This document shows positions 53,879-62,200 of a DNA stretch of 64,000 nucleotides, one piece after another (within the stretch, counting starts at the first letter, position 1; the number at the start of each line of letters is the position of its first letter). This DNA comes from Pseudomonas sp. Gutcm_11s. Its GTDB lineage: Bacteria > Pseudomonadota > Gammaproteobacteria > Pseudomonadales > Pseudomonadaceae. Location of the stretch: NCBI RefSeq assembly GCF_028649395.1, contig NZ_JAQSUW010000014.1, positions 728,315-792,314 on the forward strand, given 5' to 3'. A program made the position numbers and the translations under genes. A model generated the notes under the pieces. The model saw only the letters and a program-made list of their open reading frames with translations. It was not told the DNA's origin and did not search any database.

Positions 53879-54868
53879 TCAGGCGAGGTTGACCAGCACC
53901 CGGCCAACCATCTTGCCGGCCAGGATCTGCTCGATGGCCTGGGGCAGCTGCTCCAGGCTCATCTCTTCGGCCAGGCTTTCCAGGTTGGTCAGCTTCCACT
54001 GCAGGGACAGCTTGTCCCACATGGAGGCCTTGACCACCAACGGCAGCTCCACCGAATCCACCCCCAGCAGGTTGACCCCACGCAGGATGAACGGTGCCAC
54101 GCCGCCCTTGAAACCCATGCCGGCGGTCAGGCCGCAGCATGCGGCACTCGCGCCATAGCGCAGCGACTTGACCACGTTGAACAGGATGTCGCCGCCGACG
54201 GTATCCACCGCGCCGGCCCAGCGCTCCTTGAGCATGGCCTTCTCGCTGCCTTCCTGCAGTTCCTCACGCGGCACGATCTGCTGCGCGCCAAGCTGACGCA
54301 GGAACTCGCCCTGCCCGGCCTTGCCGGTAGACGCGGCGACGTTGTAGCCCAGGCGCGACAGCAACGCGACGGCGATCGAGCCGACGCCTCCGGTGGCGCC
54401 GGTGACCAGTACCGGGCCGGCGGCTGGCGTCAGCCCGGACTGTTCCAGCTTGTCGACACAGAGGCCGGCAGTCAGGCCGGCGGTACCGAGCAGCATGGCC
54501 TCGCGCAGCGACAGGCCCTTGGGACGCTTGATCACCCAGGCGGCCGGCACACGGATGTATTGGCCGAAGCCACCGGCGGTGTTCATGCCCAGGTCGTAGC
54601 CGGTGACGATCACCTCGTCGCCTGCCGCGAACTCGCTCACCGAGGACTCGGCGACTACACCCGCGGCGTCGATACCCGGGGTGTGCGGGAAGGCCTTGGT
54701 CACGCCACGGTTACCGCTGGCGGACAGGGCATCCTTGTAGTTGAGCGAGGAGTACTGCACACGGATCAGCACCTCGCCGGCCGGCAGATCGGCGACTTTG
54801 CGCTCTACCACCTTGGGCACGAAGGCGCCGTTTTCCTCGCTGACCAGCAGAGCCTTGAAGGCAGTCAT
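53879..54868 (-). CDS. YhdH/AcuI-family quinone/acrylyl-CoA reductase-like oxidoreductase
   Basis: 329 aa. Medium-chain dehydrogenase fold without the zinc ligands: KALLVSEENGAFVPKVVERK, YSSLNYKDALSASGNRGVTK, HTPGIDAAGVV, and NADPH-binding VLVTGATGGVGSIAVALLSR near residue 155. It belongs to the YhdH/YhfP subfamily, whose AcuI members reduce acrylyl-CoA. The sohB gene is upstream on the same strand, ten bases away, with its stop inside this gene's ribosome site (TAGGAG). Confidence 0.88.
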   Translation of the reverse strand: MTAFKALLVSEENGAFVPKVVERKVADLPAGEVLIRVQYSSLNYKDALSASGNRGVTKAFPHTPGIDAAGVVAESSVSEFAAGDEVIVTGYDLGMNTAGGFGQYIRVPAAWVIKRPKGLSLREAMLLGTAGLTAGLCVDKLEQSGLTPAAGPVLVTGATGGVGSIAVALLSRLGYNVAASTGKAGQGEFLRQLGAQQIVPREELQEGSEKAMLKERWAGAVDTVGGDILFNVVKSLRYGASAACCGLTAGMGFKGGVAPFILRGVNLLGVDSVELPLVVKASMWDKLSLQWKLTNLESLAEEMSLEQLPQAIEQILAGKMVGRVLVNLA

Positions 54869-54877
54869 GGCTTACTC

Positions 54878-55900
54878 CTACCAGAATCGTTGTTGATTGA
54901 GACGGCTCCACCAGCTCAGCAGCAGGCGGTCCAGCGTGACGCTGGCAGCCAGGCCGAAGCGCTCTGGCAGGCTCTTCTTCTCGGAGAAATGCAGGTGGAA
55001 CAGTTCGGCCTCGCGAGCCCGCTCGGCCAGGTACTCGTCACTGGTCTTGAGTTCATCGACCAGGTGTTTGTTCAGCGCGGAGATGCCCAGCCAGACTTCG
55101 CCGGTGGCGATCTCGTCGATATTCAGCTGCGGCCGGTAGCGGGCCACGAAGTTCTTGAACAGCTCATGGGTGGTTTCCAGGTCTTCCTGGAATTTCTCGC
55201 GGCCCTTCTCGGTGTTCTCGCCGAGCACGGTAAGGGTGCGCTTGAACTCGCCGGCGGTGAGCATCTCCACGTCGATGTCGTGCTTCTTCAGCAGACGATG
55301 GATGTTCGGCAGCTGCGCCACCACGCCGATGGAGCCGAGGATGGCGAAGGGCGCAGAGAGCACCTTGTCGCCAATGCAGGCCATCATGTAGCCGCCGCTG
55401 GCGGCGACCTTGTCGACGCACACAGTCAGCGGCACACCGGCCTGACGAATGCGCGCCAGCTGCGAGGACGCCAGGCCGTAGCCATGCACCATACCGCCGC
55501 CGCTCTCCAGACGCAGCACCACTTCATCCTGGGCAGTGGCCAGGCTCAGCAGCGCGGTGATCTCATGGCGCAGGTTGTCGGTGGCCGAGGCCTTGATGTC
55601 GCCATCGAAGTCCAGCACGAACACTCGCGGCTTGGGCTGGCCCTCCTTCTTCGACTGCTTGGCCTGCTTCGCCTCGACCTTGCGCTGGGCCTTGAGCTGA
55701 GCCTTGTCGAGCAACTCGTGCTCCAGACGCTCACGCAAGGCCTTGTAGAAATCGTTGAGCTTGCTCACCTGCAGATGACCGCTGCCCTTGCCACGACCTT
55801 TGCCACGCAGTGCAGCAATGGTCAGCAGGACCACTATGATGGCGACCACCACCGTCAGGGTGCGGAGCAGGAAGTCCGCATAATCCAACAGAAACTCCAC
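54878..55900 (-). CDS. sohB: Probable inner-membrane signal-peptide peptidase-like protease SohB
   Basis: 340 aa, peptidase S49. One N-terminal membrane helix (residues 12-33, LRTLTVVVAIIVVLLTIAAL), a charged coiled linker (HELLDKAQLKAQRKVEAKQA), then the protease domain: VFVLDFDGDIKASATDNLRH, LRLESGGGMVHGYGLASSQL, catalytic Ser in VDKVAASGGYMMAC and catalytic Lys in LTAGEFKRTLTV. The active site probably faces the periplasm. In E. coli sohB suppresses a degP mutation. The next gene on the strand is the oxidoreductase. Confidence 0.9.
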   Translation of the reverse strand: MEFLLDYADFLLRTLTVVVAIIVVLLTIAALRGKGRGKGSGHLQVSKLNDFYKALRERLEHELLDKAQLKAQRKVEAKQAKQSKKEGQPKPRVFVLDFDGDIKASATDNLRHEITALLSLATAQDEVVLRLESGGGMVHGYGLASSQLARIRQAGVPLTVCVDKVAASGGYMMACIGDKVLSAPFAILGSIGVVAQLPNIHRLLKKHDIDVEMLTAGEFKRTLTVLGENTEKGREKFQEDLETTHELFKNFVARYRPQLNIDEIATGEVWLGISALNKHLVDELKTSDEYLAERAREAELFHLHFSEKKSLPERFGLAASVTLDRLLLSWWSRLNQQRFW

Positions 55901-56110
55901 AGGTTCCCCCTCGTCTATCCTGTCGCAGAGCCCGATCCAGGCAGCTGCCAGTCCTCAGCATACCGGCGCCGGAGCCTGCCGGCCAAGCATGGCGAGCCGT
56001 GTGTCGGCGGCCTCCAGACAATTCAAACAAGCGTATGTTTTTTCGTTGACAGGGGCCTGGCTATCGCCCTACCCTCGCGAAACTTCAACCCGCCGGGATC
56101 GACTGCGGAC

Positions 56111-56821
56111 ATGGGTAGCATCTACCTGATACGACACGGCCAGGCCTCATTCGGTGCCGACGATTACGACGTGCTGTCGCCGCTCGGCGTACGCCAGGCC
56201 GAAGTGCTTGGCGACCACCTCGCCCAGCTCGGCATCAGCCTCGATCGCTGCCTGAGCGGCAACCTGCGGCGCCAGCAGCATACCGCCACTTCCGCCTTGC
56301 AGCGTTGCGTGGCTGCCGGCCTGAATGCTCCCGAGCTGGAAATTGATCCGGCCTTCAACGAATTCGATGCCGAGGCGGTGATCCGCAACCTGCTGCCGGC
56401 CATGCTGCCGGACGAGCCGGATGCGCTAGCCATCATGCGCAATCCCAAGGAAAACCGCGCCGCCTTCCAGCACCTGTTCGCCCGCATCATCGGCCGCTGG
56501 GTCAGCGGCGAATACGACGAGCCCGAGCACGATACCTGGCAGGGCTTCGTCGACACGGTGAACGGCGGCCTGCAGCGCCTACTGGCGCAAGCTGAGCGCG
56601 GCCAGCACATCGCCGTATTCACCTCCGGCGGCACCATCACCGCCCTGCTCCACCTGCTGACCGGCGTGCCAGCGAATAGAGCCTTCGAACTCAACTGGCA
56701 GATAGTCAATACTTCGCTCTCGCGCCTGACCTTCCGAGGCAGCGAGGCAACCCTGGCTTCCTTCAACAGCCGTGTGCATTTGGAGCTGTTGAAGGCCCCG
56801 GAACTCATCACCTACCGCTGA
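56111..56821 (+). CDS. Histidine phosphatase family protein
   Basis: 236 aa from ATG 56111; longer upstream reading is not supported. The catalytic motif is LIRHGQAS at residues 6-13 (RHG), with RRQQHTATSALQRC following (second Arg) and SGGTITALLHLLTG late (catalytic His is replaced by T-x-T, with the Gly-Gly-x motif). Members dephosphorylate small molecules or proteins. It is close to an SCP2-type gene and to an acyl-CoA-associated kinase, so phosphorylated acyl intermediates may be the substrate, but that is speculative. Confidence 0.8.
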   Translation: MGSIYLIRHGQASFGADDYDVLSPLGVRQAEVLGDHLAQLGISLDRCLSGNLRRQQHTATSALQRCVAAGLNAPELEIDPAFNEFDAEAVIRNLLPAMLPDEPDALAIMRNPKENRAAFQHLFARIIGRWVSGEYDEPEHDTWQGFVDTVNGGLQRLLAQAERGQHIAVFTSGGTITALLHLLTGVPANRAFELNWQIVNTSLSRLTFRGSEATLASFNSRVHLELLKAPELITYR

Positions 56822-56881
56822 GTACCGGCCCACAGCGGCCCGCAAGGCCGCCAGTAACCCCTGATAAAAAGGACAGAAACC

Positions 56882-57193
56882 ATGAGCGTTGCCGACACCA
56901 TCAACACTATGAAGTCCAAGTTCAACGCCAGCGCTGCCGCCGGCCTGGACCTGGTATTCCAGTTCAACATCGAAGACGGTGACAACTACGCGCTGATCGT
57001 CAAAGACGGTACCTGCGACGTACAACAGGGCGACAACGCCAACGCCAACGTCACCCTGATCATGGACAGCGCCACCCTGGCCGGCATCGCCTCCGGCGAA
57101 ACCGACGGCATGCAAGCCTTCATGGGCGGCAAACTGCGCGCCGAAGGCGACATGATGCTGGCCATGAAACTGGCTGAGCTGTTCCCGGTATAA
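56882..57193 (+). CDS. SCP2 sterol-transfer-family protein
   Basis: 103 aa, starts MSVADTINTMKSKFNASAAA. SCP2 fold: LDLVFQFNIEDGDNYALIVK, DGTCDVQQGDNANANVTLIM, then a C-terminal helix pair (AFMGGKLRAEGDMMLAMKLA). SCP2 domains bind fatty acyl chains, acyl-CoA or other lipids in a hydrophobic tunnel. It has a strong ribosome site (AAAAGGA) and its own terminator, and precedes the phosphotransferase/SDR pair. Confidence 0.9.
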   Translation: MSVADTINTMKSKFNASAAAGLDLVFQFNIEDGDNYALIVKDGTCDVQQGDNANANVTLIMDSATLAGIASGETDGMQAFMGGKLRAEGDMMLAMKLAELFPV

Positions 57194-57220
57194 GCCCCAG
57201 GGCATACCGCGAAACACAGA

Positions 57221-57252
57221 AAAACCGGAGCCTTCGGACTCCGGTTTTTTTT
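57221..57252 (+). terminator. Rho-independent terminator
   Basis: CCGGAG at 57225-57230 pairs with CTCCGG at 57239-57244, capped by C-TTCG-G, followed by eight T. It ends the phosphatase/SCP2 transcript. The rest of the gap to 57393 holds no clear element beyond a promoter region of lower GC. Confidence 0.9.
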
Positions 57253-57393
57253 CGCCCGCGCCCAGGCGAAATACGGCAATCAGGCCTCTTGATCAATGAC
57301 CAACAGCCGCATCTATAACGCTGTGCTTTGCTTAAGGGCACCATTAAATTAGCCAATGATTAGTGGCCCCCATCATCAGCAGAAGGGATAAGC

Positions 57394-58461
57394 ATGACGC
57401 TGACAGACCAGTCCACCGGGATCCGCGAAGGCGAAGAACTCGATGCCGCGCAGATCGATCCGTACCTGAAGGCGCACATCCCCGGTCTCACCGGCACGCC
57501 GCGCATCAGCCAATTCCCCGGCGGCGCCTCCAACCTGACCTACCTGCTGGAATACCCCGAGCAGGAGTTCGTCCTGCGTCGCCCGCCGTTCGGCCACAAG
57601 GCCAAGTCGGCTCACGACATGGGCCGCGAGTACCGCATTCTCAACCAGCTCAACGATGGCTTCCCGTACTGCCCTAAGGCCTACGTGCACTGCACCGACG
57701 AGTCGGTGATCGGCGCAGAGTTCTACGTGATGCAGCGGGTCAAGGGCATCATCCTGCGCAGCGACATGCCGGCCGACCTGAACTTCAGCGCCGAGCAGAC
57801 CAACGCCCTGTGCAAGAGCTTCATCGACAAGCTGGTCGACCTGCATAACGTCGACTATCAGGCCTGCGGCCTGGCCGACCTGGGCAAGCCGGAAGGCTAC
57901 GTCAAGCGCCAGATTGAAGGCTGGAGCGATCGTTACGAGAAGGCCCTGACGCCCGATGCCCCGACCTGGGAACCGGTCAAGGCCTGGCTGCGCGAGAAGA
58001 TGCCGGCCGACCATCACAAGCCGGGCATCGTGCATAACGACTACCGCTTCGACAACGTGATCCTCGACCCGGCCAATCCGATGCAGATCATCGGCGTGCT
58101 GGACTGGGAACTGACCACCATCGGCGACCCGCTGATGGACCTGGGCAACACCCTCGCGTACTGGATCGAAGCCGGCGACCCGCAACCCATGCAACTGATG
58201 CGCCGCCAGCCGAGCAACGCGCCGGGCATGCTGAGCCGCCAGGAGTTCGTCGACTACTACGCGCAGCGCGCCGGCATCCAGATCGACAACTTCGACTTCT
58301 ACTACTGCTACGGCCTGTTCCGCCTGGCCGGCATCGTGCAGCAGATCTACTACCGCTTCTTCCATGGCCAGACCAAGGACAAGCGCTTCGCGCAGTTCAT
58401 CATGATGAACAAGCTGCTGGAGCAGGCTGCCCTGCAGGTCATCAAGAAATCCACCCTGTAA
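57394..58461 (+). CDS. ACAD10/11-type phosphotransferase (APH fold)
   Basis: 355 aa. Aminoglycoside-phosphotransferase fold: ATP-binding FPGGASNLTYLLEY near residue 45 and VLRRPPFGHKAKSAHDMGRE, catalytic loop VHNDYRFDN (His214, Asp216), and metal-binding GVLDWELTTIGDPLMDLG. It matches the ACAD10/ACAD11 kinase domain and the LvaA group, which phosphorylate 4-hydroxyacyl-CoA before dehydration, rather than antibiotic-modifying enzymes. The SDR starts 24 bases downstream, an operon. Confidence 0.85.
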   Translation: MTLTDQSTGIREGEELDAAQIDPYLKAHIPGLTGTPRISQFPGGASNLTYLLEYPEQEFVLRRPPFGHKAKSAHDMGREYRILNQLNDGFPYCPKAYVHCTDESVIGAEFYVMQRVKGIILRSDMPADLNFSAEQTNALCKSFIDKLVDLHNVDYQACGLADLGKPEGYVKRQIEGWSDRYEKALTPDAPTWEPVKAWLREKMPADHHKPGIVHNDYRFDNVILDPANPMQIIGVLDWELTTIGDPLMDLGNTLAYWIEAGDPQPMQLMRRQPSNAPGMLSRQEFVDYYAQRAGIQIDNFDFYYCYGLFRLAGIVQQIYYRFFHGQTKDKRFAQFIMMNKLLEQAALQVIKKSTL

Positions 58462-58485
58462 CCCGGCTCAGACAAGGTACTAGCA

Positions 58486-59253
58486 ATGTCCAAGACCAAC
58501 CTGTTCGACCTCGATGGCAAGATCGCTTTCGTTTCCGGCGCCAGCCGCGGCATCGGTGAGGCCATCGCCAAGCTGCTGGCCCAGCAAGGCGCTCACGTGA
58601 TCGTCTCGAGCCGCAAGATCGACGACTGCCAGAAAGTCGCCGACGCCATCATCGCCGCCGGCGGCAAGGCCACTGCCATCGCCTGCCACATCGGCGAGAT
58701 GGAGCAGATCCAGAACGTCTTCGCCTTCATCCGCGAGCAGTTCGGCCGCCTGGACATCCTGGTCAACAACGCCGCCACCAACCCGCAGTTCTGCAACGTA
58801 CTGGACACCGACCTGGGCGCCTTCCAGAAGACCGTCGACGTCAACATCCGCGGCTACTACTTCATGTCCATCGAAGGCGGCAAGCTGATGAAGGCCAACG
58901 GTGGCGGCTCGATCATCAACGTGGCCTCGATCAACGGCGTCTCGCCGGGCGAGTTCCAGGGCATCTACTCGGTGACCAAGGCTGCCGTGATCAGCATGAC
59001 CAAGGTCTTCGCCAAGGAGTGCGCGCAGTTCGGCATCCGCTGCAACGCCCTGCTGCCGGGCCTGACCGACACCAAGTTCGCCTCGGCCCTGACCAAGAAC
59101 GACGCCATCCTTAACGTCGCCCTGCAGCGCATCCCGCTGAAGCGGGTGGCCGACCCGAGCGAAATGGCCGGCACCGTGCTGTACCTGGCCAGCGATGCCT
59201 CCAGCTACACCACCGGCGTAGCACTGAACGTGGACGGCGGCTTCCTCTCCTGA
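58486..59253 (+). CDS. Short-chain dehydrogenase/reductase
   Basis: 255 aa. Classical SDR: cofactor loop VSGASRGIGEAIAKLLAQQG (residues 14-33), LVNNAATNP, catalytic Ser in INVASINGVSPGEFQGIYSV, then Tyr-x-x-x-Lys (YSVTKAA), and FLSDA-like VLYLASDASSYTTGVALNVD near the end. It resembles 3-ketoacyl reductases and secondary alcohol dehydrogenases. It is in an operon with the phosphotransferase, so it may reduce or oxidise 3-/4-oxo/hydroxyacyl-CoA. A terminator follows. Confidence 0.88.
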   Translation: MSKTNLFDLDGKIAFVSGASRGIGEAIAKLLAQQGAHVIVSSRKIDDCQKVADAIIAAGGKATAIACHIGEMEQIQNVFAFIREQFGRLDILVNNAATNPQFCNVLDTDLGAFQKTVDVNIRGYYFMSIEGGKLMKANGGGSIINVASINGVSPGEFQGIYSVTKAAVISMTKVFAKECAQFGIRCNALLPGLTDTKFASALTKNDAILNVALQRIPLKRVADPSEMAGTVLYLASDASSYTTGVALNVDGGFLS

Positions 59254-59273
59254 GTCCAGCCAGCGGCACCGAA

Positions 59274-59302
59274 AACACCCCTCCTGCAGGGGTGTTTTTT
59301 TA
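59274..59302 (+). terminator. Rho-independent terminator
   Basis: ACACCCCT and AGGGGTGT around a CCTGC loop at 59275-59295, followed by seven T. Confidence 0.9.
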
Positions 59303-59375
59303 TCCGTCGCGTGAAGCTTCGTCTGCGCAACATGACTGTGTAGAATCCCGCGCCCGCAAAGTAGGAGACAACACA

Positions 59376-59690
59376 TTGGCCATTCACTACTCCACCACCC
59401 CGGAACAAGTCGCCTGCGGCCGCACAGGCGCGAACCTGAGCAGCACCTCCGATGCCACCCAGGTCTCGTGCAAGCTCTGCCTGCGCTCCGTGGAGAAACC
59501 TGCCAGTGAGCCGGTGCGCAAGAGCCCGAGCCTGGCCGACCTGAGAGCCGCCGCCAAGGCAGCGAAGGTCGTGGAAGCAGCCCCCGCAGCAGCGCAGCCT
59601 GCCAGCGCCAAGACCGCACGCGCCGAATGGCAGCGCCGCCTGGAGCAACTGCCCGGCCGCAGCCGCCTGCCGCGCGGCATGGCCAAGTAA
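59376..59690 (+). CDS. Small cysteine-containing protein with TTG start
   Basis: 104 aa; TTG at 59376 is preferred because TAGGAGA precedes it by nine bases and the longer reading runs through the terminator. The N-terminal 40 residues hold AIHYSTTPEQVACGRTGANL and QVSCKLCLRS: three cysteines (C13-like, then CKLC) that could bind metal. The rest is Ala/Lys-rich with a helical basic tail (RAEWQRRLEQLPGRSRLP). A DNA- or RNA-binding role is possible. I do not recognise the family name. Confidence 0.7.
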   Translation: MAIHYSTTPEQVACGRTGANLSSTSDATQVSCKLCLRSVEKPASEPVRKSPSLADLRAAAKAAKVVEAAPAAAQPASAKTARAEWQRRLEQLPGRSRLPRGMAK

Positions 59691-59735
59691 TCCGCCATCT
59701 CTGCTCGCGCATCATCTGGGCGAGCACAGCGCACA

Positions 59736-59769
59736 TAGTAAAACGCCCCTCTCGAGGGGCGTTTTACTA
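59736..59769 (+). terminator. Bidirectional Rho-independent terminator
   Basis: A 15-bp perfect stem: TAGTAAAACGCCCCT at 59736-59750 and AGGGGCGTTTTACTA at 59755-59769 around CTCG. It separates the TTG gene from the convergent membrane-protein gene. Confidence 0.93.
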
Positions 59770-59792
59770 ACTGGGCATCGCTATCGGCTGGA

Positions 59793-60443
59793 CTACTGCC
59801 AGTCCTTCAGTGCCTGCTCGGCGGCCTGGTTCATCGGCCGGGCCAGCAGGCCGGTGGGGCTCAGGCTGACGCTGAAGGTAGCGCCATCGGCAATCGGCAG
59901 GTAGGTGACCCGGGCGGCCTGCGGATCGAACAGGAACAGGTCGCGCTGACCCAGGCGCAGCCAGCGCCACAGGTCGATGCCATAAGGGCTCTGCGCCAAC
60001 TGCACCTGGGCATGGCGGGCGCTTTGCTGTTGCTCGATGGCGAGGAAGCGCCCGGACAGCTTCTCCAGGCGGTACCCCGGTTCCAGGCCGATCAGCGCGG
60101 CCAGACCCTTCCAGCCCAGCAGGCGAGCATCCAGCTGCCACAGATCACCCTCCAGCAGCACCTCGCGCTCCTCGGCGCCCTCCAGCAGGTTGACCCGGTA
60201 ACGCTGCGGGCCATCGGCGGCGAAGCTCAGGGTCACCAGCGGTTTGTCCTGCACCTGCGCGTCATAGCTACGCAGGTCGTAGGCCACCACGGCGACCAGC
60301 AGCGCCACGGCGAGGAAGGCCAGGCCCAGGGTGCCGCGCAACCAGGCAAGGAACCAGTTGGGCGCGAAGAGGATGCGGGCGGCGATGAACAGGGCCAGCA
60401 GGGCCAGCAGGCCGGTGAACCAGGCCAGGCCGTCATACTGCAT
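59793..60443 (-). CDS. Membrane protein of unknown function
   Basis: 216 aa. Two membrane helices (WFTGLLALLALFIAARILFA and GTLGLAFLAVALLVAVVAYD) begin the protein; the rest is a periplasmic beta-rich domain (PLVTLSFAADGPQRYRVNLL, VLLEGDLWQLDARLLGWKGL, LEPGYRLEKLSGRFLAI, DLWRWLRLGQRDLFLFD). Databases often label such proteins as cation/multidrug efflux-related, but there is no transporter motif here. GAAGGAA precedes the start. Function unknown. Confidence 0.72.
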   Translation of the reverse strand: MQYDGLAWFTGLLALLALFIAARILFAPNWFLAWLRGTLGLAFLAVALLVAVVAYDLRSYDAQVQDKPLVTLSFAADGPQRYRVNLLEGAEEREVLLEGDLWQLDARLLGWKGLAALIGLEPGYRLEKLSGRFLAIEQQQSARHAQVQLAQSPYGIDLWRWLRLGQRDLFLFDPQAARVTYLPIADGATFSVSLSPTGLLARPMNQAAEQALKDWQ

Positions 60444-60543
60444 GGAAGCGTTTCCTTCTGCGATTTTTTGCCGGCATTATGCGCAGCAGCCGTCCGGCGA
60501 GCCAGCGGCGCTCCCGCACAATTGAATCCACTTCGAGTTTTTT

Positions 60544-61320
60544 ATGCCCTTTCCGTTCGAGCTGGGTGTCGATCCCACTACCCTGCTGATCCTCGCGCTG
60601 GTCGCCTTCACCGCCGGATTCATCGATGCAATCGCCGGCGGCGGCGGTCTGCTGACCATCCCCGCACTGCTCACCGCAGGGCTGCCACCGCACCTGGTGC
60701 TGGGCACCAACAAGCTGTGCGCCACCTTCGGCTCGGCCACTGCCAGCTACACCTTCTATAAGCGCAAGCTGTTCCATCCCCGGCAGTGGCGCAACGCGCT
60801 GATCGCCACGGCCATCGGCGCCGCCATCGGCGCCATGATCGCCCACTGGCTACCGGCCGCCTGGCTCAACCAGATGCTGCCCGTCGTGGTGTTTGCCTGC
60901 GGCCTCTACCTGCTGTTCGGCAAGATGCCGGAGACCCACGATCAGGCGGACGCCCCTATCGCCCAGAGCCGCCAATGGCCGCAAGGCTTGGGACTGGGCT
61001 TCTACGATGGCGTGGTCGGTCCCGGCACCGGGGCGTTCTGGACAGTGAGCACCCTGCTCCTCTACCCGATGGACCTGGTCCGCGCCAGCGGCGTGGCACG
61101 CAGCATGAACTTCGTCAGCAACGCCATGGCCCTGACTGTGTTCATCATCACCGGTCAGGTGGCCTGGCTGCTGGGCATCGCCATGGGCCTGGCGCTGATG
61201 GCCGGCGCCTTCCTCGGCGCACGCACGGCGATCAGCGGCGGCTCGAAGTTTATCCGTCCGGTGTTCATCCTGATGGTATTGGCGCTGACCGCGCGCCTGG
61301 CCTGGCAGCACTGGTTCTGA
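60544..61320 (+). CDS. TSUP-family permease (TauE/SafE type)
   Basis: 258 aa, eight membrane helices. The TSUP double motif is visible: AFTAGFIDAIAGGGGLLTIP, then ALLTAGLPPHLVLGTNKLCA in the first half and GLGFYDGVVGPGTGAFWTVS in the second. The family exports or imports sulfite, sulfonates or other small organic anions. It stands alone here, divergent from the previous membrane-protein gene; cysI is 10 kb away. The substrate cannot be assigned. Confidence 0.88.
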   Translation: MPFPFELGVDPTTLLILALVAFTAGFIDAIAGGGGLLTIPALLTAGLPPHLVLGTNKLCATFGSATASYTFYKRKLFHPRQWRNALIATAIGAAIGAMIAHWLPAAWLNQMLPVVVFACGLYLLFGKMPETHDQADAPIAQSRQWPQGLGLGFYDGVVGPGTGAFWTVSTLLLYPMDLVRASGVARSMNFVSNAMALTVFIITGQVAWLLGIAMGLALMAGAFLGARTAISGGSKFIRPVFILMVLALTARLAWQHWF

Positions 61321-61366
61321 GATACCGGGGCGGCGCGCCATGCGACGACCGCTCCAGCATCGACAC

Positions 61367-62200
61367 CTAGCGCGGTAGCTCGGGCTCAGCCTCACCACGA
61401 CGGCGGGCAACGTAGAGATCGATCAGATAGCGGGCAATGGAGCGAGACATCGGCAGCGGCGGCAGCTGGTCGATAGGGAACCAGCGCGCATCCTCGATCT
61501 CGTCGGCCTGCGGCACTATCTCGCCACTCACATACTCGACGTGGAAACCGAGCATCAGCGAATGCGGGAAGGGCCAGCTCTGGCTGCCCAGATACCGTGG
61601 CGTGCCGACTTCGATGCCGACCTCCTCACGCACCTCACGGGCCACGCACTCCTCCGCCGACTCGCCGGGCTCGACGAAGCCGGCCAGGGTGCTGTAGACC
61701 CCTGGCACGAAGCGTGGCGAGCGGGCCAACAACAGCTCGTCACCACGGGTGACCAGTACGATCATGCTCGGCGAGATGCGCGCATAGCTATCCAGCCCGC
61801 ATTCGGGGCAACGCATGCAGCGCTCGCCCGCCACCTGGCGATTGCGGCTACCACAGCGACCACAGAACTGGTGATTGATATCCCAATGGCCGACCTGCTC
61901 GGCGAACGAGAGCATACGGAAGGTCGGGTAATCGGCCTGCATCATGAACTGCCGCAGGCCCTGCCAGAAGCAGCCAGGCATCTCCGCCGGCCGCTCCAGG
62001 GTCAGCAGCCATACCGGCTCGCCATCGAAATGACCGAGGCCATGCTCGGCCAGCAGCGGCAGGTCCTGGCGCTTGAGCCATTCGCGCGGGAACAGCACGC
62101 CATTACTATCGGCTAGGAAACCCTGAGGGCTGCGCACCAAGGCCCAACCGCCGGCCTGGCCATTGTCCAGCGGCGGCGTGGTCTGCCAGCCGGAAGCCAT
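61367..62200 (-). CDS. nudC: NADH pyrophosphatase NudC
   Basis: 277 aa from ATG 62200, whose A overlaps the TGA of fimL (TGATG), so it is translationally coupled. The zinc-ribbon is [20 protein letters not shown] with CxxC pairs near residues 105-125; the Nudix box is [20 protein letters not shown] then VGIEV (G-x5-E-x7-R-E-V-x-E-E). It cleaves NADH/NAD and removes NAD caps from RNA. The zinc-binding and Nudix motifs are complete. Position beside fimL is as in P. aeruginosa. Confidence 0.93.
   Translation of the reverse strand: MASGWQTTPPLDNGQAGGWALVRSPQGFLADSNGVLFPREWLKRQDLPLLAEHGLGHFDGEPVWLLTLERPAEMPGCFWQGLRQFMMQADYPTFRMLSFAEQVGHWDINHQFCGRCGSRNRQVAGERCMRCPECGLDSYARISPSMIVLVTRGDELLLARSPRFVPGVYSTLAGFVEPGESAEECVAREVREEVGIEVGTPRYLGSQSWPFPHSLMLGFHVEYVSGEIVPQADEIEDARWFPIDQLPPLPMSRSIARYLIDLYVARRRGEAEPELPR

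Noticed and set aside
57394..58461. Aminoglycoside resistance kinase
   Set aside because: The fold is shared, but the sequence is of the ACAD10/11-type and the neighbours belong to acyl metabolism.
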